This document shows positions 27,300 through 39,265 of a DNA stretch of 64,000 nt, in pieces. Both the position numbers and the translations under genes were made by a program. Each line of letters begins with the position of its first letter. Within the stretch, counting starts at the first letter, position 1. The DNA comes from Erpobdella octoculata (taxonomy: Eukaryota > Annelida > Clitellata > Hirudinida > Erpobdellidae). The notes beneath the pieces are model-generated. The model was not told where the DNA came from, searched no databases, and worked only from the letters and a program-made list of their open reading frames with translations. The DNA lies in NCBI GenBank assembly GCA_963978895.1, contig OZ022240.1, positions 3,150,916-3,214,915 on the forward strand, read 5' to 3'.

Positions 27300-27612
27300 G
27301 CCATCTGTCTCTATCTGTCTTTCGCTCTGCCACTATATGTCTTTCCATCTGTCTATCTACCTGCCTATCCATCTGACTGTTCACCTGCTTTTCCATCAGT
27401 CTATTTCATTTGTCTATCTATCTGTCTATCTTTATGTCCCTATCTGTTATATCTATGTCTGTCCAACTGTTTATCCATATATAATTTTTCATCTGTCTAT
27501 CTATTTCTCTATCCGTCTATCCATCTGTCTATCCACCTGGCTATCCATCTGTGTATCCAACTGGCTATCAATCTGTCTATCCAACAGGATATCAATCTGT
27601 CTATCTATCTGG
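27300..27612. repeat. 12-bp repeat of ctgtctatccat type
   Basis: Imperfect ctgtctatctat and ctgtctatccac units over about 300 bp. Frames reading Ser-Ile-Tyr-Leu are repeat translations. Confidence 0.85.
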
Positions 27613-27617
27613 TTTCC

Positions 27618-27633
27618 CATCATCATCATCATC

Positions 27634-27694
<61 letters not shown>

Positions 27695-27775
27695 CCACCA
27701 TCATCGTCATCATCATCATCACCACCATCATCATCATCATCATCTCCATCATCAACGTCATCGTCAACAACAACA
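27618..27775. repeat. (ATC)n microsatellite
   Basis: atcatcatc with acc and gtc interruptions, ending in caacaacaac. Confidence 0.95.
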
Positions 27776-27949
27776 ACGTCATCAGTCTGCATCTGACAGC
27801 ATACGAGAGCGTCGTATGACAAGTGATCTGGCCAATGTGGAAAAACACGTCCTGCAACATAAAGATTACATTACAACGTTTTATTTTCCATCGCCAGCTC
27901 TCCAACACGATTAATTACATTCATTCATCGTTGTAATTTATCTTGCTGA

Positions 27950-28120
27950 TTGTAATTTGTAATTTATCACAATTGTAATTTGTAATTTATCACAATTGTA
28001 ATTTGTAATTTATCACAATTGTAATTTGTAATTTATCACAATTGTAATTTGTAATTTATCACAATTGTAATTTGTAATTTATCACAAATGTAATTTGTAA
28101 TTTATCACAAGTGTAATTGT
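27950..28120. repeat. 23-bp minisatellite, 7-8 copies
   Basis: Units built on attgtaatttgtaatttatc plus aca, nearly perfect and drifting at the right end. Confidence 0.92.
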
Positions 28121-28284
28121 AAATGGCCATTCATAATAATTGTAACTTACTGTTATTGTTATTCAATCTAATTCATTTTGAATGTAATTCATTGTAATTG
28201 TATTCAAATGTTCAATATCATAATTTTAATCGTAATTGATATCTACATACATAATTTCCTATGTCGGTATGTATGTATGTGTTA

Positions 28285-28450
28285 GCAATTTCGCGTAACG
28301 CGGCGGCCGCGGTGGTCAGCAGTCAGCAGTTAATAAAATTAGTGCGCGCATGGGTGTAATAAAAGTTATTACGCAATTGTACAATGTTTAAAATAATATA
28401 AAATGGGATTTTAAAAAATCCGTCATTTTTGACGGGCTATCTCTAGTATA
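28285..28450. other. G+C-rich island of unknown origin
   Basis: cgcggcggccgcggtggtca, then cagcagtcagcagtt, then gtgcgcgcatgggtg, ending in aaaatccgtcatttttgacg followed by ggctatctctagta. The composition differs sharply from its flanks. It may be a transposon fragment; no open frame. Confidence 0.4.
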
Positions 28451-29249
28451 TCATAATTGTTATATATTTTCATAATTGTTATATATTATAATTGTAATAA
28501 TGATTGTTATGTATCATAACTGTAATTTATTGCAATTGTATTTTAAAATAATTTTTCAGAAATTTTAATTTGATATAATCAGAATTTAAAAAATTACAAT
28601 TTTTGGTTTAATAAAAAAAAGTTTTTTTATGGTAATTTCTCCAGAAAAAACTTTTAATTTCTTTTGTTTGAGACGCAAAAAAAATCTAACATTTAAATTG
28701 TTTCCATGGTTTTTTTTTAAATTGTTGTGACATCAGATAAGTTTATGTCATTTTTCTCACATTTTCTTATTAAGTCCATTTTATTTTTTTTCTTTAAATT
28801 AATAAGTATAAAATAACTTTATCAGCAATTAATATTATTGTTCACTTCCCCTGTTTTCCAGTGCTTTCTTCCAATGACTTACATACATTGACAATGACGA
28901 TGACGTTTATTTATTTTTTACACTTTACACTTTAAAATAATCGAAAAAAAAACAAAAATTAAATTAAACACAGATAAACAAAAACCAACGGTTCAACTTC
29001 AATTCAAATTGTAACCAAACAAGATGAAAATTTTAAAATACTATTTTTACAGTTATTTTGATTTTCGAAAAAATTTTTCTAATTTGCTACATATTTCAGT
29101 TTTTCTTTCTTCAAACATTAAAAAAAAGAAACGTGATTTTTACATACGCTGGATGAATGGTAAAGGCCAAAGCCGTGTAAATTCATCTCTCTGCCTTCAA
29201 GTGGCAGTTTCAATTCCCAGCCATATCAGGTCCGCGTTTAACAACGTGT

Positions 29250-29323
<74 letters not shown>

Positions 29324-29430
29324 GTGCGCGTATGTGTGTGTGTGTGTATGTGTGTGTGTGCGTGCGTGCGTGTGTGTGTGTGTGTACGTGTGTGTGTGTG
29401 TGTGTGTGTGTGTGGGATGTGTGTGTGTAA
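29250..29430. repeat. (GT)n microsatellite
   Basis: gtgtgt with cg and ta interruptions, about 180 bp. Confidence 0.97.
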
Positions 29431-29807
29431 GAGAGTCAAGTGATTAATGTAACCGTTATGTTTGATGTAAAAGTATGCTTTAAAAACCCATTGCTGGCAA
29501 ACAACATTTAAACACATCAAAACACATTTCAAGGACGTCCATTGGATTTTATGATTTTATGTTCCCGGTTACAAAAAAGAGAAACTGAAGTTGCAATGGC
29601 GACCATTTGATCATTCATCATTTATAGCCTTCTGCTGTCTGCGTCATCAATCTAAAAAAAATGAAAATATAAGCTAAAATAAAAATTAATAATAATAAAA
29701 CTAAATATAATTATAAAGGACACAAATTATTGTTTTAAAATATTAATAAAAATCAAACAAAGCTATAAAACAGGACTTATTTATCAAATTACAAAGGAAA
29801 TAATTTT

Positions 29808-29932
29808 CCATGACGATGACGATGATGATGACGATGATGACGATGATGATAAAGACGAAGACGACGACGACGTTGACGATGACGATGACGATGACGATGA
29901 TGATTATGATGATTATGATGATAATTATCTGT
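29808..29932. repeat. (GATGAC)/(GAT)n array
   Basis: gatgacgatgatgatgacg with gacgac interruptions. Confidence 0.9.
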
Positions 29933-30850
29933 TTGCTAGTTTGTTTCAACTTTCGCAGTTTCTGAAAGGGTTGAATTTTTGTTTGCATTACATGCACATT
30001 AATGTTTTTTTTTATTTGACAAACAAGATTGAAGACAAAACAGTAATGTTGTCTTGTTGTTATGAAAATTTTTATTTTCAAGTATAAACTTTAAAGTTAA
30101 TTTAAGTTTTAAATTCTCTTCAGAATAATTTTCACGGAAGTAAAAATATTCAAAATTGTCTTCGTCAATTTAAACATGTGTTTTTATTTATGTATTTCTT
30201 TCTTTATTTTTATATAAACATTTTAATTAGTCAATTTTTCATCCAATAATTGGGCGAATAGATTATTTGTATCTAATTATTTTAATTAATATTTGTGTAT
30301 TATTTAGCTATTTGATTTTTAAATAATTTGATTATTTATTTTTATTTGTTTATCTTTACCTACTCGTTTATTTGTTTATTTATTATATATATATATATAT
30401 ATGCAATGTTAGTTTTTTGTTACAACCATATTTATTCATCTACAAAAATATAATTATTTAGATTTCATTCTTACTCAAAACTTTTTTTAAATTAAAAAAT
30501 ACTTTACAAAATCATAAAACTCCGACATGTCGAGCCACATTCTTCACTAACGTTAGCTAGCCAGCCAGCTAGCTAGCTATGATTACGGCTCGGACCACCA
30601 TTCCGCCGTTTTTTCTTCTTCTTTTTTTATCGATGTCGTACAATGAAATGCACGTCTGTCACATTGGGCGCCGAAATACGACAGAAGCAGTGACTTCTTG
30701 CTTGCCATAGTGCTTTATTTTCTCAGAGATTCCACGCGTTGGAGAGCAAAAATTTAATGAAAAATAATTTTCATTTTTTTTAATAATTATTTTTAAACAC
30801 ATTTTTTTTCTTGTCCGTGCAAATTTGCTTCGAAAAAATCAAAACATTTT

Positions 30851-31072
30851 TCACTAAAATATCACAATATTTTCACTAAAATATCACAATATTTTCACTG
30901 AAATATCAAAATATTTTCACTAAAATATCACAATATTTTCACTAAAATATCACAATATTTTCACTAAAATATCACAATATTTTCACTAAAATATCACAAT
31001 ATTTTCACTAAAATATCACAATATTTTCACTGAAATATCACAATATTTTCACTAAAATATCACAATATTCAT
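30851..31072. repeat. 22-bp minisatellite, about 10 copies
   Basis: Units built on tttcactaaaatatcacaat, almost identical; two units have ctgaaat. Confidence 0.95.
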
Positions 31073-31341
31073 TTTACTGTGTTCATTTCACTCAGAAAAC
31101 CTCGTAAATTGTTTTAGACGCCAAGCAATTAGTTACTTATTCAGAATATGGCTATGGCTTAAAGTTTCAGTTTTTAAATGGTTTTTTTCTTTGGCTGAGA
31201 AATGGAAAAAAAATATTAATGACATTTTACGACCCGAAAATATGACAAGTGGCCTGCTACAAAATAGTCTGGTTTAAAATCGTTGTCAAGGTGATGTATG
31301 GCGGTCATTTGCTTGTCACAGTTTTAACCGAGATTGGTTAA

Positions 31342-31652
<311 letters not shown>

Positions 31653-31934
31653 ACGGAGAATATGAGTCACATTAAACCACGCTGATCACATGACACGTTT
31701 GTTTTAGTATCAAATGACATTTTTTCCCAAAAAAAAAAAGAAAAAACGACTACATCCCACAAAACGTCAACAAAACTTTTAGGAAAAAAGAAAAATGACT
31801 TAGTTTCAAGTAATTATCACGTCAAGAATTGATTAACGAAAATTTTTTTATACATCATTTTATGATTTTTTCTATAAAATTTTCCTTCCATCATTTTATA
31901 AATCTTTCTGTGCAATTTGTTATCATTTTCTATG

Positions 31935-32282
31935 TCGCATTTTATTTACTTGTCTACGCATCATTCTATGCATTATCCGATGCATAATTCTGTGCATTCT
32001 CCGATGCATAATTCTATGCATTTTTATGCATCAGTCTATGCATTTTCCTATGCATCATTCTATACATATTTTTATGCATTATTCTATGCATTTTCCTAAG
32101 CATCATTCTATGCATCATTCTAAGCATGTTGTTATGCATCATTCTATGCATCTTCCTATGCATCATTCCTTGCATTTCCCAATGCATCATTCTATGCGTC
32201 TTTTTATCCATCACTCTATGCATCTTTCTATGCATCATTTTGTGCATCATTTTATGCATTTTTCTATGCATATTTCCGTCCG
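31935..32282. repeat. ~12-bp minisatellite of tctatgcatcat type
   Basis: Repeated atgcatcattctatgcattt units over about 350 bp. All + frames and several - frames remain open because the unit length is a multiple of three. Confidence 0.92.
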
Positions 32283-32899
32283 TCTTTTGTTCTCCAGATA
32301 GTTTATTTTTATTTATTATCTCTCACAACATCTGCAGGAATTTTTTTCTCTTTTCTTTTTTTATGTTTTTTTTTGTCATTTTGCTTAAGACGTTGAAAAA
32401 TTGAAAATTTTTCAAAACCGAAAATTGCAACAAACAACATAACAGATGAATCTATCGAAGAAAATTATAGCGTCCATGAAACAAATTTAGCCACGTCTGA
32501 TGAATTCATGTTTGCAAACCGTTTCTTTCATTTTTAAGCAAGAACAGACACAAATTATTTTTTTTAATTTTTATTTCATGCATTGTTGTTTTTAGTTTAT
32601 AGTGCTTTTTAGTGTTTCATAAAATAAAAATCAACTTTCCGCTTAGAAACTTTCACTTTCGCTTTCCTCGTTTCTCCTTTTCCTCCTCTCCCCCTCTCTT
32701 GTCCTCATTCCCGCGCAAACAAAAACTAATCTCACGCCATGCAAGCACTTGGGACGGACGATTTTACTTTATTTAGTTTTTTTTTGTGTTTTTTTTCTTA
32801 TTTTATTATTCATCTTTCTTTCCATTTAACGGGATGTGAACATGGATGAGCACTGATGCAGAAATTTCGAATTTGAACATTATTACGTTTACTTTCACA

Positions 32900-33425
32900 A
32901 TGGTGGTAACGTGCAAACAATTATATTACTTCTTTGTGGAATGTAAACAATTATATTACATCTTTGTGGTATGTAAACAATTATATTACAACTAAGTGGA
33001 ATATAAACAATTGTATTATATCTATGTGGAATGTAAGCAATTATATTATATCTATGTGTAATACATAACATTTATATTATATCTATGTGGAATGTAAACA
33101 ACTATATTGCGTCAATGCGGAATGCAGCCAGTTACATTATATTTATGTATAATGTAAACAATTATATTATATCTATGTGGAATGTAAACAATTACATTAC
33201 ATCTATGCGGAATGTAAACAATTACATTACATCTATGCGGAATGTAAACAGTTACATTAAATCTGTGCGGAATGTAAACGATTACATTATATCTATGTGC
33301 AATGTAAACAATTATATTATATCGATGTGCAATGTAAACAGTTATATTATATCTATTTGGAATGTAGATAATTATATTATATCTAGGCAGAATGTAAACA
33401 ATTATATTATATCTATGCGTTATCT
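32900..33425. repeat. 30-bp minisatellite, about 17 copies
   Basis: Units built on aatgtaaacaattatattat followed by atctatgtgg. The middle copies use a g-rich variant (atgcgg). Confidence 0.95.
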
Positions 33426-33535
33426 CTCATGGGGAAAGTCATAACTTCGTATAATCATCAATGTTTTCTTTCTGTTTCATTCCATTTTCAATCATTCCAT
33501 GTCTCTTTATCTCTTCTCTCTTAATTCTTTTTCCT

Positions 33536-33574
33536 TTCTCTCTCTCACACACAGTTCTTATCTCTCTTTTTCTC

Positions 33575-33619
<45 letters not shown>

Positions 33620-33630
33620 CTCTCTCTCTT

Positions 33631-33702
<72 letters not shown>
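33536..33702. repeat. (CT)n microsatellite
   Basis: ctctctct with tttt interruptions, about 165 bp. Confidence 0.97.
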
Positions 33703-33704
<2 letters not shown>

Positions 33705-33861
33705 ACTTTCTCAATGCTTCTTTTTCTCGTTTCCTTTCTATTTCGTCGTCTTGAAATCAGTAATCTTCGGCGTCATAAAAACATCTCACGGAATTCATGG
33801 GAATGCCCTCACAATAGCATCAATAAGAAATATAATTATAATTATTAAAACCGTTTTTAAA

Positions 33862-34053
33862 AATGATGATGATGATGACGACGACGATGATGATGATGAT
33901 GATGATGATGAGGATGAGGATGAGGATGACGAGCATGGTGATGGTGATGATGATGATGAAAGTGATGGTGGTGGTGATGGTGGTGGTGGTGGTGATGGTG
34001 ATGGTGATGGTGATGGTGATGGTGATGGTGATGGTGATGGTGATAGTGATGAT
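33862..34053. repeat. (GAT)n/(GATGGT)n array just upstream of the Ig2 exon
   Basis: gatgatgat to about 33960, then gatggtgatggt to the end. It finishes about 50 nt before the acceptor of the exon at 34105 and is complementary to the (CAT)n arrays at 41959 and 43596. Confidence 0.95.
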
Positions 34054-34104
34054 AATAATTTTTTAGAGTCGTTCAACGACTAAGGACCTTTTAATTATTT
34101 CCAG

Positions 34105-34459
34105 TTCCTCCACAACTGACTAAGACGTCGCCAAGCCTCGTGGTGGCCAGACTGGGTGAGACAGTGGATCTGTTCTGCCACGCCACTGGTGTCCCACAGC
34201 CTGAAATCAGATGGCTGAAAAACGGCAAAGAAGTTGCCACTGTTCCCCTGGTCAACAACAACAACCTGAACAGCAACAACAACAACAACAACATTTACTT
34301 AAACAACAATGACGAAATCTCTACAAAACACACGCACACGCACATGCACACGCCTACGGAGTATCTGCTCTACGGCTATCGCGATTCCAACCACGACACG
34401 GACCCAATCAGAAACATCAAACACCTAAGGAAACCCAGAAGCGAGCCACGCACCGACAT

Positions 34460-34493
<34 letters not shown>

Positions 34494-34740
34494 TTCATCA
34501 GCAACAGGAACAACTACGATTACTTCCACCAAGAAAACAACAACAACTATAACCACAACGACGACGACGACGTTGACAACAACAATGTTGAAGTGGTAAG
34601 CAACGAAGTTAGGAAAGCATTGATGTACGATTACAACCTTCAGATACCGAACCTGGCGAGGGAAGACTCCGCTTCCTACGTCTGCACGCTGAGCAACTCG
34701 GCCGGAAGCGCCCAGCATGTCATCCGACTGTTGGTCGAAG
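34105..34740 (+). CDS. tutl: Turtle/IGSF9-like protein, exon encoding Ig2 with a long Asn-rich insertion
   Basis: The acceptor is tttaattatttccag ending at 34104, and the donor gtttgt begins at 34741; both are phase 1. The translation opens PPQLTKTSPSLVV, then GETVDLFCHATG (first core Cys), PEIRWLKNGKEV (core Trp), and closes LQIPNLAREDSASYVC (second Cys), then SNSAGSAQHVIRLLVE. These are the B, C, E, F and G strands of an I-set Ig domain. The family works as a neuronal surface adhesion protein controlling axon and dendrite behaviour. Between C' and E lies an insertion of about 120 residues (34254-34622), rich in Asn with His/Thr and Asp runs. It contains no stop and its length is divisible by three. 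The Cys-Cys spacing is about 169 residues, against roughly 45-55 normally. The donor is weak, but its phase fits the next exon. Membership rests on domain order and motifs, not a search. Confidence 0.78.
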
Positions 34741-34743
34741 GTT

Positions 34744-34880
34744 TGTCGTTCATGTTGTCGTTCGTGTTGTCGGTCGTGTTGTCGGTCATGTTGTCGGTCG
34801 TGTTGTCGGTCATGTTGTCGGTCATGTTGTCGGTCATGTTGTCGGTCATGTTGTCGTTCTTGTTGTCGGTCATGTTGTTG
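34744..34880. repeat. 12-bp minisatellite directly after the Ig2 donor
   Basis: Eleven or so units of ttgtcggtcatg with ttcgtg and gtcgtg variants. The upstream reading frame continues open through it to a stop at 34923-34925, giving a Leu-Ser-Val-Met type hydrophobic repeat if the intron is retained. Confidence 0.92.
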
Positions 34881-35386
34881 CAACATTCGCACGTCATCGG
34901 CGTGATGAGATTCCTGTCGGTATAATGGCGTAATCTGCTGACGACGCGTTGTTCAATAATTTGTTTGTGTGTCGCCATCTTCTGAGATTATCATTCCCGA
35001 TTCCCGATTGTCTTGTCGGCAGGTTTTGTCAACAAGTGTGTTCATCTGTCCATTGATGTCAAAAAGCGAAGCGTGTCCATTTGTCCATTGATATCAAAGA
35101 GTGCGCTCATTGTTGCTAACAAGCGTGTCAAATGTTGTCAACATTTCAGGCCAACACTGCTTGTCATCGGATTTTGACAGCTTTTGGTCATCCGATTTAG
35201 TCGATGTTGTAGTATAAAAACCAGCGCTCATTTTCTGTCGACATTTTTTAGTTTTTGTTAACAATTCACAAGCTTATATTCGCAGCCATCCAAACCTTCG
35301 GTCAAATAATGATTTTCATCAACATTTCATTCTGCAACAAATCTCGTCAACATCTTATCGATAGGCTGAAGACGAGAAAAAGATTG

Positions 35387-35465
35387 GAAGAGAGAGAGAA
35401 AGAGAGAGAGAGAGAGAAAGAGAGAAAAGAGATAAACAAAAAAAAATAAAGAGAAAAAGAGAGTA
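35387..35465. repeat. (GA)n/GAAA purine tract
   Basis: gagagagaaagagagag, then aaaaaaaataaagagaaaaa. Confidence 0.85.
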
Positions 35466-36461
35466 TAAAATAAAATAAAGTATGCGGACCATACGCTTAT
35501 CGACCAAAATATAAACAAGATAAAAGACGCGCCAGTCTAATACGTAATTTCCTCCGTAGAAACGTCGAAGAAAGAAATAACAGGTATAAAACAAAAATTG
35601 ACGGTTTCCATTTGTATTTTTATTTGTTTACATTTACTATCTTTTCTTTCCCAGTTCCCGCCAAATTTAAAACCAGGTGTCGCCCGCTTAATTCACATGA
35701 TTATGCTTAATTGACCTTCAAGCACCGTGTAGCTATACAGAGCTACAGAACGGCAGTATTATTGCATCAGCGCTGATATTTTTAAATATAATTTTTTAAT
35801 ATTATATTATATATATATATTTCTATATAAACACATCGTTTTAGGCATTTGGTAAATGCTTTTTGGCTTGTTTACGTTCCATTTGTATGGTAATGGAGTC
35901 AACGCCTGGAACTGGAACGACCGGTTTATGGACCACGTGACCAACTTAACAGCGCCAAAGAAGCAACTACTACTGCTGGACGTCTTCACTTTCGCTTTCG
36001 CTTCTCCTCCTTTTATGATTACCGAATCGATATCTTATTTGTTTGTTTATTCATTTATTATAATTTATGTTAATGAGTTGGGCTGTGCGGTGGTCGTCTA
36101 TTAACCGTTATCATTGTGATTGTTATAAATCGATTTCATTATTTATAAATATTAGTGACGTCTATAATAGATACGGAGATGCGTCGATGACTTGAATGTC
36201 ATGACGAAATCGCGAATTGGGTTTGACGGGGGGGAATGTGTGTCAAGAAATGGTTAAATCAAATTATTTAATTGAAAATTAGAACACAGGATCATACTAA
36301 GTCTAAATTTTTATAACAAAAAAAATTTATTTAAGGTAATTTAAATATCACAATATGTATTCATTGAAGCAGTAATGTTTTCCTAGTGTCAACGTTGCGC
36401 TACATAATGAAAGTTGTGAAAAAAACAAAAAGACAAAAAAAGAGAAAAGAAGACTACCCCC

Positions 36462-36512
36462 TACCTACCCCTACCCCTTACCTACCCCTGCCCCTACCTA
36501 CCCCTTAACTTC
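36462..36512. repeat. cctacccctacc repeat
   Basis: C-rich units of ccta/cccc; possible i-motif or G4 on the opposite strand. Confidence 0.75.
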
Positions 36513-36911
36513 CTCTGTCCCAACAATATTCAGGAATAAGGAAAGCGACAAAAAAATTGATACTGCTGTTATTTTAAACGACCCGCGAGAAAGAATAACA
36601 GCTATAAGTTCAAAACAATTGATAGGAATATTGCCCCCCTGGATGGAGGTAAAACTAAGTCTGGAAAACTCGCGGGGACAACTTGCTCTTTGGCCTTTAA
36701 GATGAAAAGAAGAAAAAACAGAAAAAAAGCATCAAAGTTGGACAATGAGAATTGTTATTTTTATTTATTGAACAAAACTTTTAAAAACAAGATTCGGTTG
36801 TATTTATAAAATAATTCTAAATTATAGAATAATTTATTAAAAAAGCTTACACAGTGTTTTAGTATAACACTTACTTTCTACTATTCTGACGCTAACTGGC
36901 TGACTCTTCTA

Positions 36912-37035
36912 TGGACACACACACACACAAACACAAACATACACACGATCACACAGACAAACACACACACTCACACATACAAGCACACACACAAACACAC
37001 ACGCATAAAATCACACAAACACACACACACACAAA
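36912..37035. repeat. (CA)n-rich tract
   Basis: cacacaaacacaaacataca and similar; degenerate. Confidence 0.85.
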
Positions 37036-37500
37036 AGAAAATCTTGATCTGGAACGCAAATTTAGAGAAAATATAACAAAACAAATTATATAAAAGATTA
37101 AGTATTAATTTTTATATTTCAACACATCAAGTGGAACTTTCGTCAGTTAGTTATGTTGGCATCTGTGACTGTGACAAAAAACAGTGCGTGCATGTAATAC
37201 ATACTAATAACATGCATTCATGAAGAGAAGAATAATGAAACAAAACAATACATGTAGATAAGCAAGTTAACATAGAACATGATTAAGTATGAAACATAAT
37301 ATTATTTGTGCGAGATGTCAATATATGATATGAATATGTATATGGAGAAATTAATATATGTGAATATCTATATGTTACATATTAATAAAAATGTGAATAT
37401 GTATGCGACATTGTATTTATTTAAAATTCAAGTTAATTCTATAACTGTTAAGCTTATTCACCTGTTAAGCTTTTATAATTTGTGACTGCTATATTATTTA

Positions 37501-37980
37501 TAGTTAACTAGCGGGGTGCCCGACGTTGCCGGGGTTTTTAGAGGTTTCTCTAATGTTTGTCTCTCTCGCTCCCGTTTCCTTCCCCGCTTGCTTTCCCGTT
37601 CCCGGTTGCTTTCTCGCTCCCGGTCGGTTTTTCGCTCCCGGTAGCTTTCCCGCTCCCGGTCACTTTCTCTTTCCCGCTTGCTCTTTTGATCTCGGTCGCT
37701 TTCCCGCTTTCGCTTGCTTTCCCTTTCCCGCTCGCTCTTTTGCTCCCAGTTGCTTTTCCGTTTCCGTTTCCGCTCATTTATGTATATGTATGTGTATATG
37801 TATATATATATAGTTCCCGCTCACTCTCCCGCTCCGCTCCGCTCATTTTGTGACCGATTTTAATTTTTTTACTAAAACCTTCCTCCATTGACTCTCAAGC
37901 TTGTGTAAAATTTCATTACGATCGGATGAATGGTGTAACAACGCATAAGTTATTTACACACACATAATCTTATTTTTATA
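37501..37980 (+). mobile_element. Retroelement-derived relic containing a minisatellite
   Basis: The left end reads ctagcggggtgcccgacgtt followed by gccgggg, a sentence I associate with the heads of widespread invertebrate SINE/non-LTR repeats. The right end has gtgtaaaatttcattacgat and cggatgaatgg, a typical tail. Between them, 37556-37770 is a tandem array. No reverse transcriptase frame is present. Confidence 0.55.
37556..37770. repeat. ~18-bp GC-rich minisatellite
   Basis: Units of cgctcccggtcgctttcc with many variants (gttgc, tagc, cttgc). It is far richer in C than its flanks and lies inside the relic at 37501-37980. Confidence 0.85.
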
Positions 37981-38049
37981 TACCATATAGATTATAGATA
38001 ATAATGTAATCGTAATTATTTTCCAATATTTCGTCCTAGATTGAATATT

Positions 38050-38275
38050 ATAAAACACTTGTAATGTAATTAACTATTTAATATTATATATTACATAACA
38101 ATTATTATAAAATTAAATATTACATAACACTTATAATGTAATTAAATATTTAGTATCATATATTACATAACAATTATTATAAAATCAAATATTACATAAC
38201 CCTTGTATTGTAATTAACTATTTAATATTATGTTTTACATAACAATTGTTATGAAATTAAATATTACACAACCCC
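38050..38275. repeat. 72-bp tandem repeat, three copies
   Basis: tgtaattaactatttaatat begins at 38065, 38137 (variant) and 38209. Each copy continues with acataacaattattat. Confidence 0.85.
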
Positions 38276-38803
38276 CTTTTCGCCCCAACCAACTTTTCCC
38301 CAGACATGGCCACGTTTTCCCTCTCGGGGCTTTCTGTTAATGTTAATCAAGAGGTTATTTGGGTGCCAATTTATCATATGTCATGAAGTCATTAACTTTT
38401 TCTTGGATTCTAAAAATATTAATATGTAATTTATTCAAGCAATTTCATTTCAGTCCATTGTTTGATGTCGTCAGATTTTAACTTATATGAGCTTTATATC
38501 TTATCGTGTTGTATATCTGTAATGATCGAATTCAGATGATCAAATAATTTCCATTGCGCTTTTAAAAGTGTTTCATAAACGCTTTCGATCGGCGATTATA
38601 TGGCTGATAATCTTTGTTGGTTATTCTCCTCTGTTACACTTAATGTCGTAAATATTACTATTATTATCATTTTCATCATCGTCATCATTTTCATCTTCAT
38701 CTTCAACCTCATCATTGTTATGATTATTAGCTTAGATGACAGAATTTAGCAGATCGATATCTTTTAAGAGGTCAGACGCAGCACGTCAATTTTTGGAACA
38801 GTA

Positions 38804-38820
38804 CCCCCCCCCCCCCCCCC
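38804..38820. repeat. Poly-C run (17 C)
   Basis: Uninterrupted C homopolymer; similar runs occur at about 40627 and 42530. Confidence 0.9.
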
Positions 38821-39265
38821 GGTTATCACCTATTTTTCAAAAAAATTAGCATTGTGAAGATACTAATTTTGAAAATTTTGCCTCTGCGAAACATTGTTAG
38901 ATGAAATTATTTATGTTTGAGATAATTTTAACACATTCGCAAGGTGGCGGGGCAATATATTTTATTCCAATTCCTCTTTCTCTATGGAATGATTTAGAAA
39001 GAAATTTACTTTAATTTTTTTTATTTCAGATTCCAGTTGGACTTTCTCAGGTTATGATTATTTTCTATGTCAATTATTTTAGAAATTCAATTTTTTTTCT
39101 AAATAAAATGTTATTTTTACAAAAGCCAAACTTAAACATCACAACGAAAAACACTAACTAATGTAATGTTTGCATCACCAAGAATTTCAATAAACAAATA
39201 ATTTATTAAAAGTTATAAATCAACAAAATTTTGATTTCTTTTTTTCTATCAAACATTTTATTCAG

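Larger units (their letters stand above)
34741..39265 (+). other. Intron between the Ig2 and Ig3 exons (4525 bp)
   Basis: Phase-1 intron bounded by gtttgt and ttcag. It begins with a 12-bp tandem array and also carries GA, CA and C-rich repeats, a retroelement-like relic (37501-37980) and a 72-bp minisatellite. 34930-35380 and 35500-36450 are unique A+T-rich DNA in which I see no exon. Confidence 0.75.

Noticed and set aside
30655..30690. ttgggcgccgaaata as an LTR-retrotransposon primer-binding site
   Set aside because: Only a short resemblance, with no LTR pair, polypurine tract or gag/pol frame nearby.
34594..34643. Possible mini-intron inside the Ig2 exon (gtaagc to cttcag)
   Set aside because: Only about 50 bp, and removing it would delete the E strand (YDYNLQ) needed for the Ig fold. 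Read-through gives a normal E-F motif.
34105..34919. Alternative Ig2 exon ending at cg|gtataa (34920)
   Set aside because: This would leave phase 0, but the next exon needs phase 1. It would also add the 12-bp repeat to the protein.
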